The notes: generated by a model not told the origin, from the sequence alone. Numbered from the stretch's first letter, positions 1 through 11,811 are shown. The stretch: DNA of 64,000 nucleotides from Ephydatia muelleri (GCA_013339895.1 JABACO010000050.1:154001-218000); one strand, 5' to 3'. A program made the numbers and translations.

Positions 1-440
1 TTCGTCCAAACGCAGCCAATGTCGACGACTACTGTGCATGCGTTTATTCCTTGCTACAATGGATCCTTATAGATTCGCGGCACAGCAGTTAGAAGGTATA
101 TGTACAGGCTAAGATTCTGAATTGCACCTGCCGCTAGATTCAAATGCATGATCACATAGAAAAGGACACCAACCATTATATTACGTATCAATATGTCTGT
201 ATACACATGTAGCAAACTGGTGCTGGCATGGGTCCTAATCAGCACTCTTCACCAGTAAATCAGTCGTAACTCGTTGTGAAAGATGACTTCGAAAAAAGTC
301 GATCTAAGGACGTTACATGTATCCTAAACAGGTTGAATCATAGACAACATAATTCGCAATAATTATGGTCATTGTATTATACTAGACTATTGTATTACTT
401 TCAAATGATTAGTCGTAACATATACATGTCACAAGTGTGC
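1..440. other. no gene seen
   Basis: AT-rich sequence with only short chance open frames. I see no recognisable protein, RNA or repeat boundary here. Confidence 0.5.
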
Positions 441-464
441 TTCATATGGAGAACGGAGCGGTCA

Positions 465-665
465 ACGACAGTCGCGGTTTGCGAATTCACGACATATTTC
501 CGTAATTCTTTCCATAGACAAAGTATGGAGCTGTTCAATACCAAGCACATTAGATTTTTGCCAGCTTAGCTCCACAGAGATTTTAATACAGTACAGTTGA
601 GTTTGATTATTGACATATTTCTATTTAACCTCTCGCTTCCTTAGAATTGTCCTAACATTATCTGA
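465..665 (+). repeat. diverged single arm of a fold-back MITE
   Basis: This stretch aligns loosely with the left arm of the fold-back element at 11812-12005. Shared blocks include TCGCGGTTTGCGAATTC, the AATACCAAGCAC region followed by AGATTTTTG, TACAGTACA-like spacing and a CTCGCTTCCTTAG block. Only one arm is present and many bases differ, so it is an old or solo-arm copy. Boundaries are approximate because no target-site duplication could be assigned. Confidence 0.55.
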
Positions 666-879
666 AATGTCCATGAAGTCAAATGTGAGTTTTTCATCGC
701 AATATTCCAAGGTCGATTATGTCAAAACCTTTAAGATCTGTGCTTATTCCAGAGAGAAGCATATTACTGATGCATCAAAAACTATTATGCGCTTTTAAAC
801 CTAGGCTTTCATATGAAAATTCGCATCTACCCTTCAAAGAAGGTTCCAATACTTCTGAGCTGTCAAGGCTTACGGGGTG

Positions 880-1012
880 TCGGAGGATGGGGTGACCCCC
901 CCCCCCCCCCCCCTTCTCCGGATACAATAACCCCCGGTCACTCTATCCTAGGATAAAGTGATCCCCTGGTCACTCTATCCTAGGATACAGTGACCAGGGG
1001 TGACCCCTCCCG
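880..1012. repeat. short inverted-repeat element with CCTAGGATA motif
   Basis: A C-homopolymer is followed by two copies of GGTCACTCTATCCTAGGATA and an inverted GTGACCAGGGGTGACCCC, so the whole can fold back. Related words (ATCCTAG, GGATAC, TTGTCC) recur at about 42655-42735 and 45905-46045. This suggests a family of very small non-autonomous elements. No coding capacity. Confidence 0.5.
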
Positions 1013-1820
1013 GTGTAATAATCTATACACAAGAATTTTGAGCATACGGAAGTGTTCAAACGATGGACGGTTTTGATGACATGTATAGGTTTTGACGAAG
1101 ACCTATCAAATGGAATGGAAAAGATTGAAAAGCACAACTTCTGACGAAAGAGTTTGTCCGCATGAACGACGAAAGGTAGATGTGATTTGTGGACACAAAT
1201 CTTGGTATAGGCGCCCTAATGCGGAAGGTCGGGTCACGTGAACAGAGGTATAGGATGGTAAGAATTGGCTGTGTAGTCCTGATGCATACATTGTTTTAGT
1301 AAAAAATAGTTAAAACACACTTAAATGTTAATAATACAATGGTTAAGTAGGAAGTACAACCTTGATTCGCTCACTGAATACGAGCTTACAGTTTGGAATC
1401 CACTCTCAATCCCAAATCCCCATTTATGAAATTATGAGAAAAGAAAAGTTTAATAAAAGACAGGTTGCTTGTAAAAATATATCAATACGTTGGCTCTAGG
1501 AACCTACTATGGCAATGTAAAATGATGCATGAAATTATACGTATTTCTGCATCTTATTTTATATAGGCTACAAACGCCTTCAATTGTGAAGCAGGTATTA
1601 TTATAGAAGTTGCTCTCGAAAAGAAGCTAAGTTGCACCAGGAATTAAGAATCTGTATTCGATCAGACGAGGAACGGCAAATATCCTTGAGGCTTGCCATT
1701 GCTCAAACATAGGCTATTTTATCCATCATTTAGTGCTAGGTACTCTATTTTAGTTATCGAGAATTTGGACTGTCAATTTGAATTTAGTGGACCTACAAGT
1801 ACTTCAAGAGAAATATTTCA
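1013..1820. other. no gene seen
   Basis: Non-coding sequence with short chance open frames. I recognise nothing in it. Confidence 0.45.
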
Positions 1821-1823
1821 TAT

Positions 1824-2240
1824 ACCAGGTGTCACGAAAGAACGCAATGCTTTTGAACAGGAATAATATTTGATAGGAGTATGAAAAAAAAAATCTAATA
1901 TTTAGAAACTAACACTTGAGGTAGGCAAATGTGTTTACATCATTTTATTTACAAGTTATTAACGATGCTTAATTAACTTTAAACACAACAAATTAACACT
2001 CTAAAGTGAAACCATGTTTAGACACCCGTTTCGAAGCCAAATCAAATGATCATTTTTTTTCACCTCTTAAACTGAAAGTAAGATGCAACAACTATTTCAC
2101 CTCGGTTACGCATGCGCACTAGTTACACTTCATTGCATACGCAGGTCCCGTTCCAAAACTAGTGATTGACGCATCGTATTAGCTCCACCCCTTCAACTTG
2201 CACATTATCACGTGCCACCAGAGCCCCACCCCACATTCGT
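1824..2240 (+). repeat. Tc1/mariner-like non-autonomous element, left part
   Basis: Begins with TACCAGGTGTCACGAAAGAA and an ACGCAATGCTTTTGAAC block preceded by TA. The first block recurs at 25523 and, as an 80-bp inverted-repeat version, at 41494-41573. Similarity to the 25523 copy continues for about 400 bp, including a CGCATGCGCAC block about 290 bp in and a GCCCCACC block near the end. No transposase is visible and no right terminus was found. Confidence 0.5.
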
Positions 2241-2574
2241 CCCTCGAATTGTTTATTCAGCGAATAGCCCACTAAAGATCTAAAGCTATCCTTGTGAAAT
2301 CATAGATACTAGTAAATAGCCGTACCTGCGGCTGCTTATCTCTCGCTTTAGAAATGAACTAGCCGTATTACTACCTCCTCGTAAAAGAAAACATACACCC
2401 GACCGTAGGTCATTCATGCAGGCGGTGCGCATCAATTAGCGTTCTTGCTACGTGTTGTGGACGAGATCGAGATTCGCCGTACGTAGTACAAAACCACACT
2501 GGAGAATGTCTTCGATGCAAATGTTGGTGAGTTAAAGGCACGAATGATTGGGTGCCTATTGGCATACAGTGACC

Positions 2575-2640
2575 AGTAGCGGATCTGGGGGGGGAGGGGG
2601 GGGGGTTTAAATCCCCCCCCACCCAACCCGCCATTATGAA
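2575..2640 (+). repeat. hAT-type terminal sequence, GC-rich
   Basis: The AGTAGCGGATCTGGGGGG block resembles the CAGTGGCGnATC-G-rich termini common in animal hAT elements. It is followed directly by an inverted C-tract through TTTAAATCCCCCC. It may be a tiny fold-back derivative. No coding sequence belongs to it. Confidence 0.35.
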
Positions 2641-2749
2641 TAATATTATTGGCCAGACTGACTGGGTGCCCGCCAATTAGCACATTGTCGCGTGTTGTAT
2701 ACTTGATCACGAGTGATATGTCTCAGCCAAGAAAGAAGATGAAGCAAAT

Positions 2750-2850
2750 GCAGTGCCGTCGAGAGGGGGGGGGGGGGGGGGGGGATAAGGGGGTACACTA
2801 CCCCGGGCCCCGCGGCACAAAGGGGGCCCCGCGATCCCTAAGAATAAATT
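2750..2850 (+). repeat. possible left end of hAT-1
   Basis: CAGTGCCGTCGAGAGGGGGG lies 300 bp upstream of the hAT-1 start codon and has the CAG-plus-G-tract form of hAT termini. The matching right end was not found. Confidence 0.3.
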
Positions 2851-3061
2851 TTTTTTTCCAATTGTGTGCGACGACCCTTTCGTCTTCGATCGAGCACTGA
2901 ATTTTTTACTCACTGCCAGTCTGCCACTGTTAGTCTGTACTGCTAAATCCTGACGCACATGGGGAAAAAAAATTCGTAGTAGAGAATTTATTGTATTTTA
3001 ATGGTTAATGATAAATAGAATTCCGGCAAGTCTGATACGCGCGAAATATAAAACACAGAAA

Positions 3062-4082
3062 ATGCGTCGATACGAAAGTGGTGCTGCCAAACGAAAGAAA
3101 ACTGAATGCTGCAAAAGCTGAGATTGAGAAATCAACAAGACTCTATTCTTTCTTCGAGCTGTCCCAGCATCTGAATCGTCATCGTTAGATACATGTACAT
3201 CTAGTCATCTACCCAAAATCAAACTGACGATGTGACTGTTCTGCCTGAGACAGTAACAGATCTAGATGCATGTGCATGTACAGGGGGTTCATCGTCTTCT
3301 TCACATCTTGACTTTGTACAGGGAGGCGATGAGGTCGACTTAAGGAACTGTCCTGCTCCTGCAGACATGATCACGAGTGGGGCTGATTCCTGCAGCAGAT
3401 CGCAACAAAGAAAGTGTTGCTGGCTTTGACCTTGCCAAACTGTGTGATTACAAATTCAAGATTCCTCAGTCAAAGCGTGATGAAGCGATCAGATTCGGTA
3501 TCTCTCAACATCCAAAACACTTCCCAGTCGACAAGGCTGGCATCGACTTTCCAGTAACAGTGCTTAAGCACACTAACAGAAATGGTGAATCATACATTCG
3601 TGACTACTTGTCATGGAGTGAACAACTCCAGGCTTTATTTTGCTTCCCATGTCGTATCTTCAGCACCCATGACAGTTTTACAAAGTCTTCCTATATAAAT
3701 TCCTGTCTTTGTCAGATGAAGACTTGACCTCTGCTGTCACAAGTTTTTGTGCCATGTACAAAGTGATGTATCTTGGAAGAGATGATTTTGTTGAAGAAGA
3801 TCAGTCTTGCCAATCTTGGAGACGTACAGCTGTCCCCTTTACAGTACGTTGCTGAACAAGCTGCATGACGTGCGCCTGGAATCTTTGTTCCCTAACGTTT
3901 TGCATCAGCCTGCGGATATTTTGCACCTTGCCAGTCACCGTGGCATCTGCAGAAAGAAGCTTTAGTCAATTGAAGCGAATAAAATCATACAGCAGATCGA
4001 CAATGGCACAGGACGACTTCAAGGCTTAGCCCTGCTTTGCATTGAATCAGAATTAGCAAAGGCAATTGATTACGATTCAATC
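3062..4082 (+). pseudogene. hAT-1 transposase remnant (ZMYM1-like), 5' part
   Basis: The ATG at 3062 opens with MRRYESGAAKRK, the usual N-terminus of ZMYM1-type hAT proteins. Frame 3377-3727 carries the TTF-type zinc-finger region (DYLSWSEQLQALFCFPCRIF). At 3928-4015 the C-terminal dimerisation signature LPVTVASAERSFSQLK appears, followed by KSYSRSTMAQ. hAT enzymes cut and paste DNA in the nucleus through an RNase-H-like DDE core. The core is almost entirely missing between about 3730 and 3860, and there are several frameshifts and stops, so the gene is dead. The reading is interrupted at 4082 by the CACTA-1 insertion and resumes at 11637. Family assignment is firm; exon limits are not. Confidence 0.8.
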
Positions 4083-4338
4083 CACTGTGTAAAAAGGGTT
4101 GTTATACAGTACTGTATAACGCGTGTATTCATTGTTATGCACATGTTATACACGTGTTATCCGCATGTGTATAACTTTGCGTATGGATACTCTATACACA
4201 GTTGCGTATAACAACTATAGTATAACACTGTGTATAACTTCTGTATAACATTTAGTATAACAATGAATAACATTATGTATAACAATAGCAAAGAGTATAA
4301 CACAGTGATAACATAATCATGAATTTTGAATTAGTCCC

Positions 4339-5190
4339 TCATTTCCTGCATATCCTCGTTTCCAGGCCTCTTCTATTAAGATATAATCTGTTATAAGCGA
4401 GTACATAGAAAGTATATACAGGGAACAAAAAAAAATCAACAGAGAACGAGTTCATTCGGCGACGGTGAAGCATCCATGCAGGTGGAAAGGCCATCAGGAA
4501 AGTTCCGAGCGCGGTGGGCCCAATTGTCTCTCCTTCCGTGGCGCCTTGTTTTGCTCTCCCGAGTGTGTCCAAAAACGCGTTTAGTTCCTCCGATCTCCTC
4601 TTAGCATCGTCCCACTGTCCAGTTCCGACACGTTCAGTACATCCCTTTCTGTTACTTGTGCGGATCGCCGCTCCCATAGCTATAGTGTATAAAACTAAGA
4701 CTAGAAACGCACGTACAACATTTTTGAATTCGAGCGCTTACCTAGTTGTGCTCGGATTGCCTGCCTTTCTTTTAAATCGGCTTCATTTGGAATGCGTTTC
4801 AGAGTCTGGTTGTAGTTCGCTATGCCAACTACATAGCAAAAATGATAGGACTCACACCTTTAACCGACAACAAGTATACCTTCAACCTCTTCTATGCTGA
4901 TATCCGAGACATCACTTCAGCGTTATGGACGCTAGAGATTCTGAGAACAAAGAATTCCCGTTACCAATACAAAGCCACACTGCTTACGCTTCTTGAGACT
5001 TCAGCTGATTCTCCTCAGAAGGAAGGAAAAAAAAAGAAGCCGATATAACGTTACTGTACCTGCACAGAAAGTGATGTCCTTCACTTTCGAGTTGATGTTA
5101 CAGCATCGCTTTGAGACAGTTTTGGTCGCAACCTCTCTTTTTAATTGTTATACATATCCGCTACTGAAAATGATTCTCAAGCAGGAGTAG
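4339..5190. other. unrecognised short open frames inside CACTA-1
   Basis: Open frames of 65 to 128 codons occur on both strands here, for example 4514-4900 (+) and 4339-4677 (-). None shows a family motif I recognise. They overlap each other, which argues that most are chance. No function is proposed. Confidence 0.25.
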
Positions 5191-5559
5191 TGCTAACAGC
5201 ATCGCCATGCTGCCTAGGACCTAAGGTTCGGCGCGGTCTTCTTCGTCGTCATGGTAGCTAAGTAGTATATCGACTGATAGGTTCTGCTGTGACGCCATGA
5301 CTTGATCGTTGCTCAGGGATCTGTTAGTAAAGGAAACCTGGGAATTAGCCACTAGTCCCTCAATTCACTTGAAGACCTACGTAAGATACTTCTTCTGGCT
5401 GATAGGAACGTACGGTTAGTTGCAGTAGATTTCCCGACGATGACGCCATACCTGCATGTGGCTTTGAAGAGTCTACGCATGCGCGTTACATTCATTTGAA
5501 ATGGAAGTCTCGTACGCTGCATTTGTTCCAAACTGGGGTTTCAAAAGCAACTTATTACA

Positions 5560-6190
5560 GACATATGACTTATTTGATGCACATCAGAATACCGGGTCTG
5601 GCCACTAACATGATTCTATTTGATGCACAACAGCCACCATGACTCTATTATATGCACACCAGGGACTGCCACTTTATTTGATGCAAAAAAATTCAATACA
5701 AACCTGTGTCTGGCCGCTATCCTGATTCTATTTGAAGCACACTGGGTGTGGTCACTAACATGATTCTATCTGATGCACACCAGGGATTGCCACTACCATG
5801 ACTTGATTTGTAGTTTTAACTATCGGCAATCCTAGTCACTGTAGCAGTGTGCATCAGATAGAATCATATTAGCGGCCAGACCCGGTGTGCATCAAATAAA
5901 GTCATGCTATTGGCCAGTCTCTGGTGTGCAGCTGATAGGATTGTGGTATCAACCAGCTGACTCTGGTGAGCATCAATTAGAAACATGTTAGCGACCTGAC
6001 CCAGCCAGTGTGCATCAAATTGAATCTTATTAATTTTAGTGTAATAGTGTCTTGGTAGCGACCAGATACAATCAGGATAGCCTGACGATTCAATCTGATG
6101 CACACAGGTCTGGCCGTGGCCGCTGTCCTGATTTCATTTGATGCACATGACTCTATCAGATGCACACCAGGGACTGGTGATAGCATGATG
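5560..6190. repeat. inverted cluster of a GATGCACACC repeat
   Basis: On the left (5570-5800) the phrase TGATTCTATTTGATGCACA is repeated about every 50-60 bp, with CTGGCCACTAACA and CAGGGACTGCCAC between copies. On the right (5848-6180) the same phrases appear mostly reversed, as TGTGCATCAAATAGAATCA-like text. The block can fold into a long imperfect hairpin. It is non-coding and lies inside CACTA-1. Confidence 0.7.
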
Positions 6191-7190
6191 TATAGAAGTG
6201 TACTGTGTCATTGCTATAAGTACTCACAAACTTGCTTTTTTATAATGGTCATATGATATGGTCACACCCCTTTATGTCATGTATGTATGTACATTAACAT
6301 GACATGTACATATATGGAAAAGTTCATTTACAACCAGCTAGTCTCACAAGTGCAGGTTGACAACATGTACATGTACAATAATACAACAAATATAAGTTCA
6401 CATCAAATCTCCCAGTTTCCATCAATGTAAGGCTTGATCCTATCAGGATAAAATATATTAGGACATCACACCATGTAAACATACCATACATATAATTTTG
6501 ATGAATACTACAGTATTGAAAATCTGGTTACAATTTGTGCATGTGTCTGTAGATGTGTATGCATGTGTATGTGTACTGCCATCTGTGCACTTATGTGTTT
6601 GTGACTTTTTTTAGAAGGACCTAATGTATGTGTGTATGTTGTCATGCACTTGAGGGGGGGGGGGGGGGGGGGGGATAGCCCACCATTGTTAATTCCTCAA
6701 GACCCTAGCTTGTAGATGAATGTACGGGAGATGACAACAGATACAACTCATTAGTACAGTACATGTTTCTTTGATTATTTTACATCATGGATGTGTTTAA
6801 CTACAGGCAATGCCCACACACATACACACTCACACACATAGTGTATAACAGAAATAAATAAGAAATCATAATGTTCTTCTCAATACAACCACTACATGTA
6901 AGAGTGCTCAAATGCCCTATACAGCTAGGCGCCAAAACATATTACCCAGGCAGCAAGAGGTCGGGGTCTATCTGGCAGTAAAAAAAATTACTCACAGTGA
7001 ACTATAAACACTCCAGAGTCGCACCAAAGCAATGACACTTCAGTCAGTGCAAACAGCCTACAGTTAGCCCATCAACATTCCACATTGGAAAGGATGCCCC
7101 AGTTATCAAGACAGTGGCTACGGTAGCCTCATATGGGGTGTGGCAAAGCAGCCATACCCACCAACTGAGCACAGCAACATACGTATGTTC
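6191..7190. other. non-coding, short G-tract and CA/TG-rich stretch
   Basis: Contains a poly-G run of about 20 bases near 6654-6674 and scattered TGTACATG words. No gene, RNA or element end recognised. It is internal to CACTA-1. Confidence 0.4.
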
Positions 7191-7470
7191 TTCAAGTGTG
7201 CGCATGTGTGTGTACACATGTGTGTGTTTGTGTGTGTTAGTGTGTGTATGTGTGTGTACACGTGTGTTATTGTGTGTATGTGTGCTTAAGTATGTGTTAT
7301 AATACTGTTTAGGGAGCTAAACAGAGTTTAACGGGGCTCTAGTAACTCCCTATCAGTATTTGTGGGCAGAGGCTTGCGGTTACTGAGGCTCGTGGCCTTA
7401 GGTGGACGGGAGCCTTGTCCTCCCTATTATTGTTACCCTTTGTGTGCCATGGCCGGCTTGTGAGATTATA

Positions 7471-8452
7471 TGCACTCCCCGGCAGCCTCCCAGCACTCCC
7501 CAGCAGCCTCCCAGCACTCCCCAGCAGCCTCCCAGCACTCCCCAGCAGCCTCCCAGCACTCCCCAGCAGCCTCCCAGCACTCCCCAGCAGCCTCCCAGCA
7601 CTCCCCAGCAGCCTCCAGCACTCCCCAGCAGCCTCCCAGCACTCCCCAGCAGCCTCCCAGCACTCCCCAGCAGCCTCCCAGCACTCCCAGCAGCCTCCCA
7701 GCACTCCCCACAGCCTCCCAGCACTCCCCAGCAGCCTCCCAGCACTCCCCAGCAGCCTCCCAGCACTCCCCAGCAGCCTCCGCACTCCCCAGCAGCCTCC
7801 CAGCACTCCCCAGCAGCCTCCCAGCACTCCCCAGCAGCCTCCCACACCCCAGCAGCCTCCCAGCACTCCCCAGCAGCCTCCCAGCACTCCCCAGCAGCCT
7901 CCCAGCACTCCCCAGCAGCCTCCCAGCACTCCCCAGCAGCCTCCCAGCACTCCCCAGCAGCCTCCCAGCACTCCCCAGCAGCCTCCCAGCACTCCCCAGC
8001 AGCCTCCGCACTCCCCAGCAGCCTCCCAGCACTCCCCAGCAGCCTCCCAGCACTCCCCAGCAGCCTCCCAGCACTCCCCAGCAGCCTCCCAGCACTCCCC
8101 AGCAGCCTCCCAGCACTCCCCAGCCTCCCAGCACTCCCCAGCACTCCCCGGCAGCCTCCCTGCACTCCCCGGCAGCCTCCCAGCACTCCCCAGCTCCCAG
8201 CCTCCCAGCACTCCCCAGCAGCCTCCAGCACTCCCCAGCAGCCTCCCAGCACTCCCCAGCAGCCTCCCAGCACTCCCTGGCAGCCTCCCAGCACTCGCCG
8301 GCAGCCTCCCACTCCCCGGCAGCCTCCCAGCACTCCCAGCCTCCCAGCACTCCCTGGCAGCCTCCAGCACTCCCCGGCAGCCTCCCAGCACTCCCCAGCA
8401 GCCTCCCAGCACTCGCCGGCAGCCTCCCTGCACTCCCCGGCAGCCTCCCAGC
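7471..8452 (+). repeat. 21-bp minisatellite, about 46 units
   Basis: The unit is CAGCACTCCCCAGCAGCCTC plus C, 21 bp long. Because 21 is a multiple of 3, every frame stays open with a 7-residue period (QHSPAAS, STPQQPP, PALPSSL and three antisense versions). This explains six overlapping open frames of 364-404 codons. Several units carry 1- to 3-bp losses that shift the frame, and variant units with CCCCGG cluster at the right end. No promoter, start context or signal supports translation, so I treat it as a repeat. A lone inverted copy of the unit lies at about 9485-9520. Confidence 0.85.
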
Positions 8453-8764
8453 ACATACATGTATGTATATGCGTGCATGTATACATGTGCACACATGCAC
8501 ATGCATGTTTTTGGGCCCTTTCATAATGGCCTTGTCAGGGTCACAGATCAAGATATGCATATTCTAGACTCTCACTGGTTCTATGTTCCTGTTACATTGA
8601 CCATGTACCCTACATCAGGCTACATGTAGGTATTCTGTGCATCAAGTACGCTGTATCTGTGCTTGACACATGACCAGATGGTTTAGTATTTAACGTTCCT
8701 ACTCACCCTAACACCAACTCCAACACCTAGTAATGTCTACTAAACCACATCACACTTATCATGC

Positions 8765-8995
8765 ACGCACACATACATTTACACACACATACAAACACAT
8801 GTACACACACATACACCACTAACACACACGTGTACACACATACACACACTAACACACATGTGTACACACACATACACACACTAACACAAGTGTACACACA
8901 CATACACACTAACACACTGTGTACACACACATACCACACTAACACACACACTATCACACATACACACATGTGTACATGTGTACACATATACTAAC
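8765..8995. repeat. ACACAC/ACACAT-rich degenerate minisatellite
   Basis: Repeated CTAACACACATGTGTACACACATACACA units of about 25-30 bp with variation. Low-complexity open frames on both strands here are artefacts. Confidence 0.7.
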
Positions 8996-9574
8996 ACATT
9001 AATTACCAAGCCTAGTAACTTCCCCAGGCTAAGTGTGCAGGTGTATGCACTCAGCCCCTAAGCTCCCCAGCTATATGCTTCTGTCAAAACGTGCCAGTTG
9101 ACTGATTGGGGGCCAGGGCGAGAACCCCTCTGAGCTGTGATTCTGCCAACCCCGACCTATTGGCTGTGGGGAACTTCCGTGAGTGATGCTGGTCACCAAT
9201 TGGGAGTCCCTGTGGCCAAGCCATGCGTGGCTTGTTAGGTCATTTGGGGGAGACTCGGGGAGACAGGCACCAGATGGTGGCGTTGGCCACCCACTGAGTG
9301 ATCTGCATACCAAGCCAGGATGCTGGCCCAGGCTTGGGTCCCCGGTTAGAAGGTCAAGCCTGGTAGGGACCCACCCTGGCTGTATTTAATATTAATAGGC
9401 ATGACAGTGATTAAGAAATACACAGAAGGGGTACAATGGTGATGCAGGGGTGGAGGGTGGGTGATGCGAACCAACAAGCTCTCCTGAAGCACCGGGGAGT
9501 GCTGGGAGGCTGCCGGGGCATACAATGAACACATGCACCAAATGCACACATACATGTTCTCACTGACACACAGA

Positions 9575-9584
9575 CACACATGCG

Positions 9585-9652
<68 letters not shown>
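9575..9652. repeat. (CA)n microsatellite
   Basis: A nearly pure CA run between a single inverted unit of the 21-bp minisatellite and the CTAGCAACACTGATG array. Confidence 0.8.
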
Positions 9653-9655
<3 letters not shown>

Positions 9656-9717
9656 TGTCCTTATGTGCGAACACAAACATGCACCACCAGGTGCCACTGA
9701 TATACACTTAGTAGTAC

Positions 9718-10850
9718 TTAACACTGATGCACAACCCTAGCAACACTGATGCACACACACCTAGCAACACTGATGAACACACACCAAGCAACTGTGTTGC
9801 ACACACACACCTAGCAACACTGATGCACACCACCTAGCAACATCGATGTACACACACCTAGCAACACTGATGAACACACACCTAGCAACACTGATGAACA
9901 CCACCAAGCAACAGTGTTGCACACACACCTAGCAACACTGATGCACACACACCTAGCAACATCGAAGTACACACCACCTAGCAACACTGATGAACACACA
10001 CCTAGCAACACTGATGCACACACACCTAGCAAACACTGATGTACACACACACAAGCAACAGTGTTGCACACACACCTAACAACACTGATGCACACACACC
10101 TAGCAGCATCAATGTACAAACACCTAGCAACACTGATGTACACACATCTAGCAACACTGATGAACACACACAAACATAGCAACACTGATGCACACACACA
10201 GACATACACACCAAGCAACACTGATGTACACACACCAAGCACAGTGTTGCACACACACCTAACAACACTGATGACACACACCTAGCAACATCGATGTACA
10301 CACACCTAGCAACACTGATGTACGCACAACTGATGAACACACACAAACATAGCAACACTGATGCACACACCAGACATACACACCAAGCAACACTGATGTA
10401 CACACACCTAGCAACACTGATGAACACACACCTAGCAACACTGATGCACACACCCTAGCAAACACTGATGTACACACACCAAGCAACAATGTTGCACACA
10501 CACCTAGCAACATCGATGTACACATACACACACCTAGCAACATTGATGTACAGACATCTAGCAACACTGATGTATACGGACCTAGCAACACTGATGCACA
10601 CACACAATCATACACACCAAGCAACAATGATGTGCACACACCTAGCAACACTGATGCACATACACACACTAGAAACTACACACTAAGCTACACTGATGTA
10701 CACACCAAGCAACACTGATGTACACACACATGCACACACATACACACCCAAGCAACACTGATGCACACCACCAAGCAACACTGATGTAGACAATTTGAAC
10801 ACTGATACACACAGACTAGCAACATTGCACACATATCAGGTGACTATGGA
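9718..10850. repeat. CTAGCAACACTGATG minisatellite, about 1.1 kb
   Basis: Units of about 21-26 bp of the form ACACACCTAGCAACACTGAT plus GCACAC, with sub-variants CCAAGCAACAGTGTTGCAC and CCTAGCAACATCGATGTAC. Variants recur in a partly ordered way (a higher-order block of several units). The AACAGTGTTGCAC variant is palindromic. No supported coding. Confidence 0.8.
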
Positions 10851-11470
10851 CACAGACACAGGCAACAATGCATTAAATTGTGCTCTAAATCGAATGGACT
10901 TCAGAAAAGCACAAGTATATTGAATCTAGAAAACGGCACACACAAACAACTGACAGGAGCCACAACTGAGTTTTTAACTATCTCACTCTTTCAAAACCAC
11001 GTAATTATAATCCAAACGACTACTTACGCGCAAACGGAACGAGTTTACCACTCCAAGTGTCTTCCAACAGTCATCATCTTCAAACTTACATAACGAAAAG
11101 TAGAACGCACAAAACACGCACAGGATCGAATGATCTTGAAGCGCCTACGATTCAAATCGCGCGATCGCAACTAGGAACAATACGATGTTAAAAAGGAAAC
11201 AGAAAGTAGTTCAACCTCTTACCAAGCGAGAAAAGTAAATTTGTCCATACAAAAGTAGATTCGTCTGAACGCAGATCGCGCGTCTTCACTATCGCTTTGT
11301 CAAACGCTGGAAGTCCAAATTCTATTCCGTCATTACGCGTACAATGATTATTTAGAAAGCAGGCATTAAATTGTTAATAGCTACAATAGCATTAACTTGT
11401 GTGCAATGAATTACGCCCTCGCGGATCGGTAGAATGTAATTAGCATAGTTGTACAAAATGAGATACTTGT
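10851..11470. other. no gene seen, interior of CACTA-1
   Basis: Non-coding sequence between the minisatellite and the right subterminal repeats. No family recognised. Confidence 0.4.
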
Positions 11471-11636
11471 ATACAGGCGTGTATAACACCCTTTTACACT
11501 GTGGTTTTTGATTAGCACACACTGCCGTTATACACAGTTATACACAATTATACGCAATGTGTATAACAATACTGTATAACTACTTGTATAACAATGTTAT
11601 ACAGACGAGTATAACAACCCTTTTTACACAGTGATC

Positions 11637-11670
11637 ATTGACACCATATCCAGAATGGCCCATACATAGG
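11637..11670 (+). pseudogene. hAT-1 transposase remnant, 3' end beyond CACTA-1
   Basis: After the ATC target duplication the reading continues as ATT-GAC-ACC with residues IDTISRMAHT and then a stop. It joins in phase with AIDYDSI at the 5' side of CACTA-1. This matches the place where hAT proteins end shortly after the dimerisation domain. The frame continuity across the 7.5-kb insertion supports both the hAT reading and the exact CACTA-1 borders. Confidence 0.6.
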
Positions 11671-11811
11671 CGGTCATCTTGCCTTTTTAATTCAATTTGA
11701 ATTTTAACCAACTCTATGATGTACTATAGCAGGTCTGATTATGATATATGTACTTCAAAAAATTATTCCATTAACCATTCTTTAACTAAAATCAAGACAA
11801 AACCATATCCG

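Larger units (their letters stand above)
4083..11633. mobile_element. CACTA-1: 7.55-kb CACTA-type DNA element
   Basis: The left end CACTGTGTAAAAAGGGTTGT is matched exactly by the inverted right end (CCCTTTTTACACAGTG), and the identity runs for 25 bp. A 3-bp direct duplication ATC flanks it (4080-4082 and 11634-11636). Both ends have dense subterminal TATAACA/TGTTATAC repeats (4100-4315 and 11470-11625), as known for the EnSpm/CACTA superfamily. No transposase is recognisable inside; the interior is fold-back repeats, minisatellites and microsatellites. It therefore looks non-autonomous. It sits inside hAT-1 coding sequence. A second right-end-like sequence at about 11480-11500 suggests a duplicated or older terminus. 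Confidence 0.8.

Noticed and set aside
7339-8629. Six overlapping open frames of 364-404 codons
   Set aside because: All come from the 21-bp minisatellite, whose length is divisible by three. No start context, signal or conserved domain.
9071-9389. Overlapping 68-80-codon frames on both strands
   Set aside because: No motif, no start context; inside a repeat-filled non-autonomous element.
7471-10850. CRISPR-like reading of the regular repeats
   Set aside because: Units are head-to-tail without unique spacers and the genome is eukaryotic. They are minisatellites.
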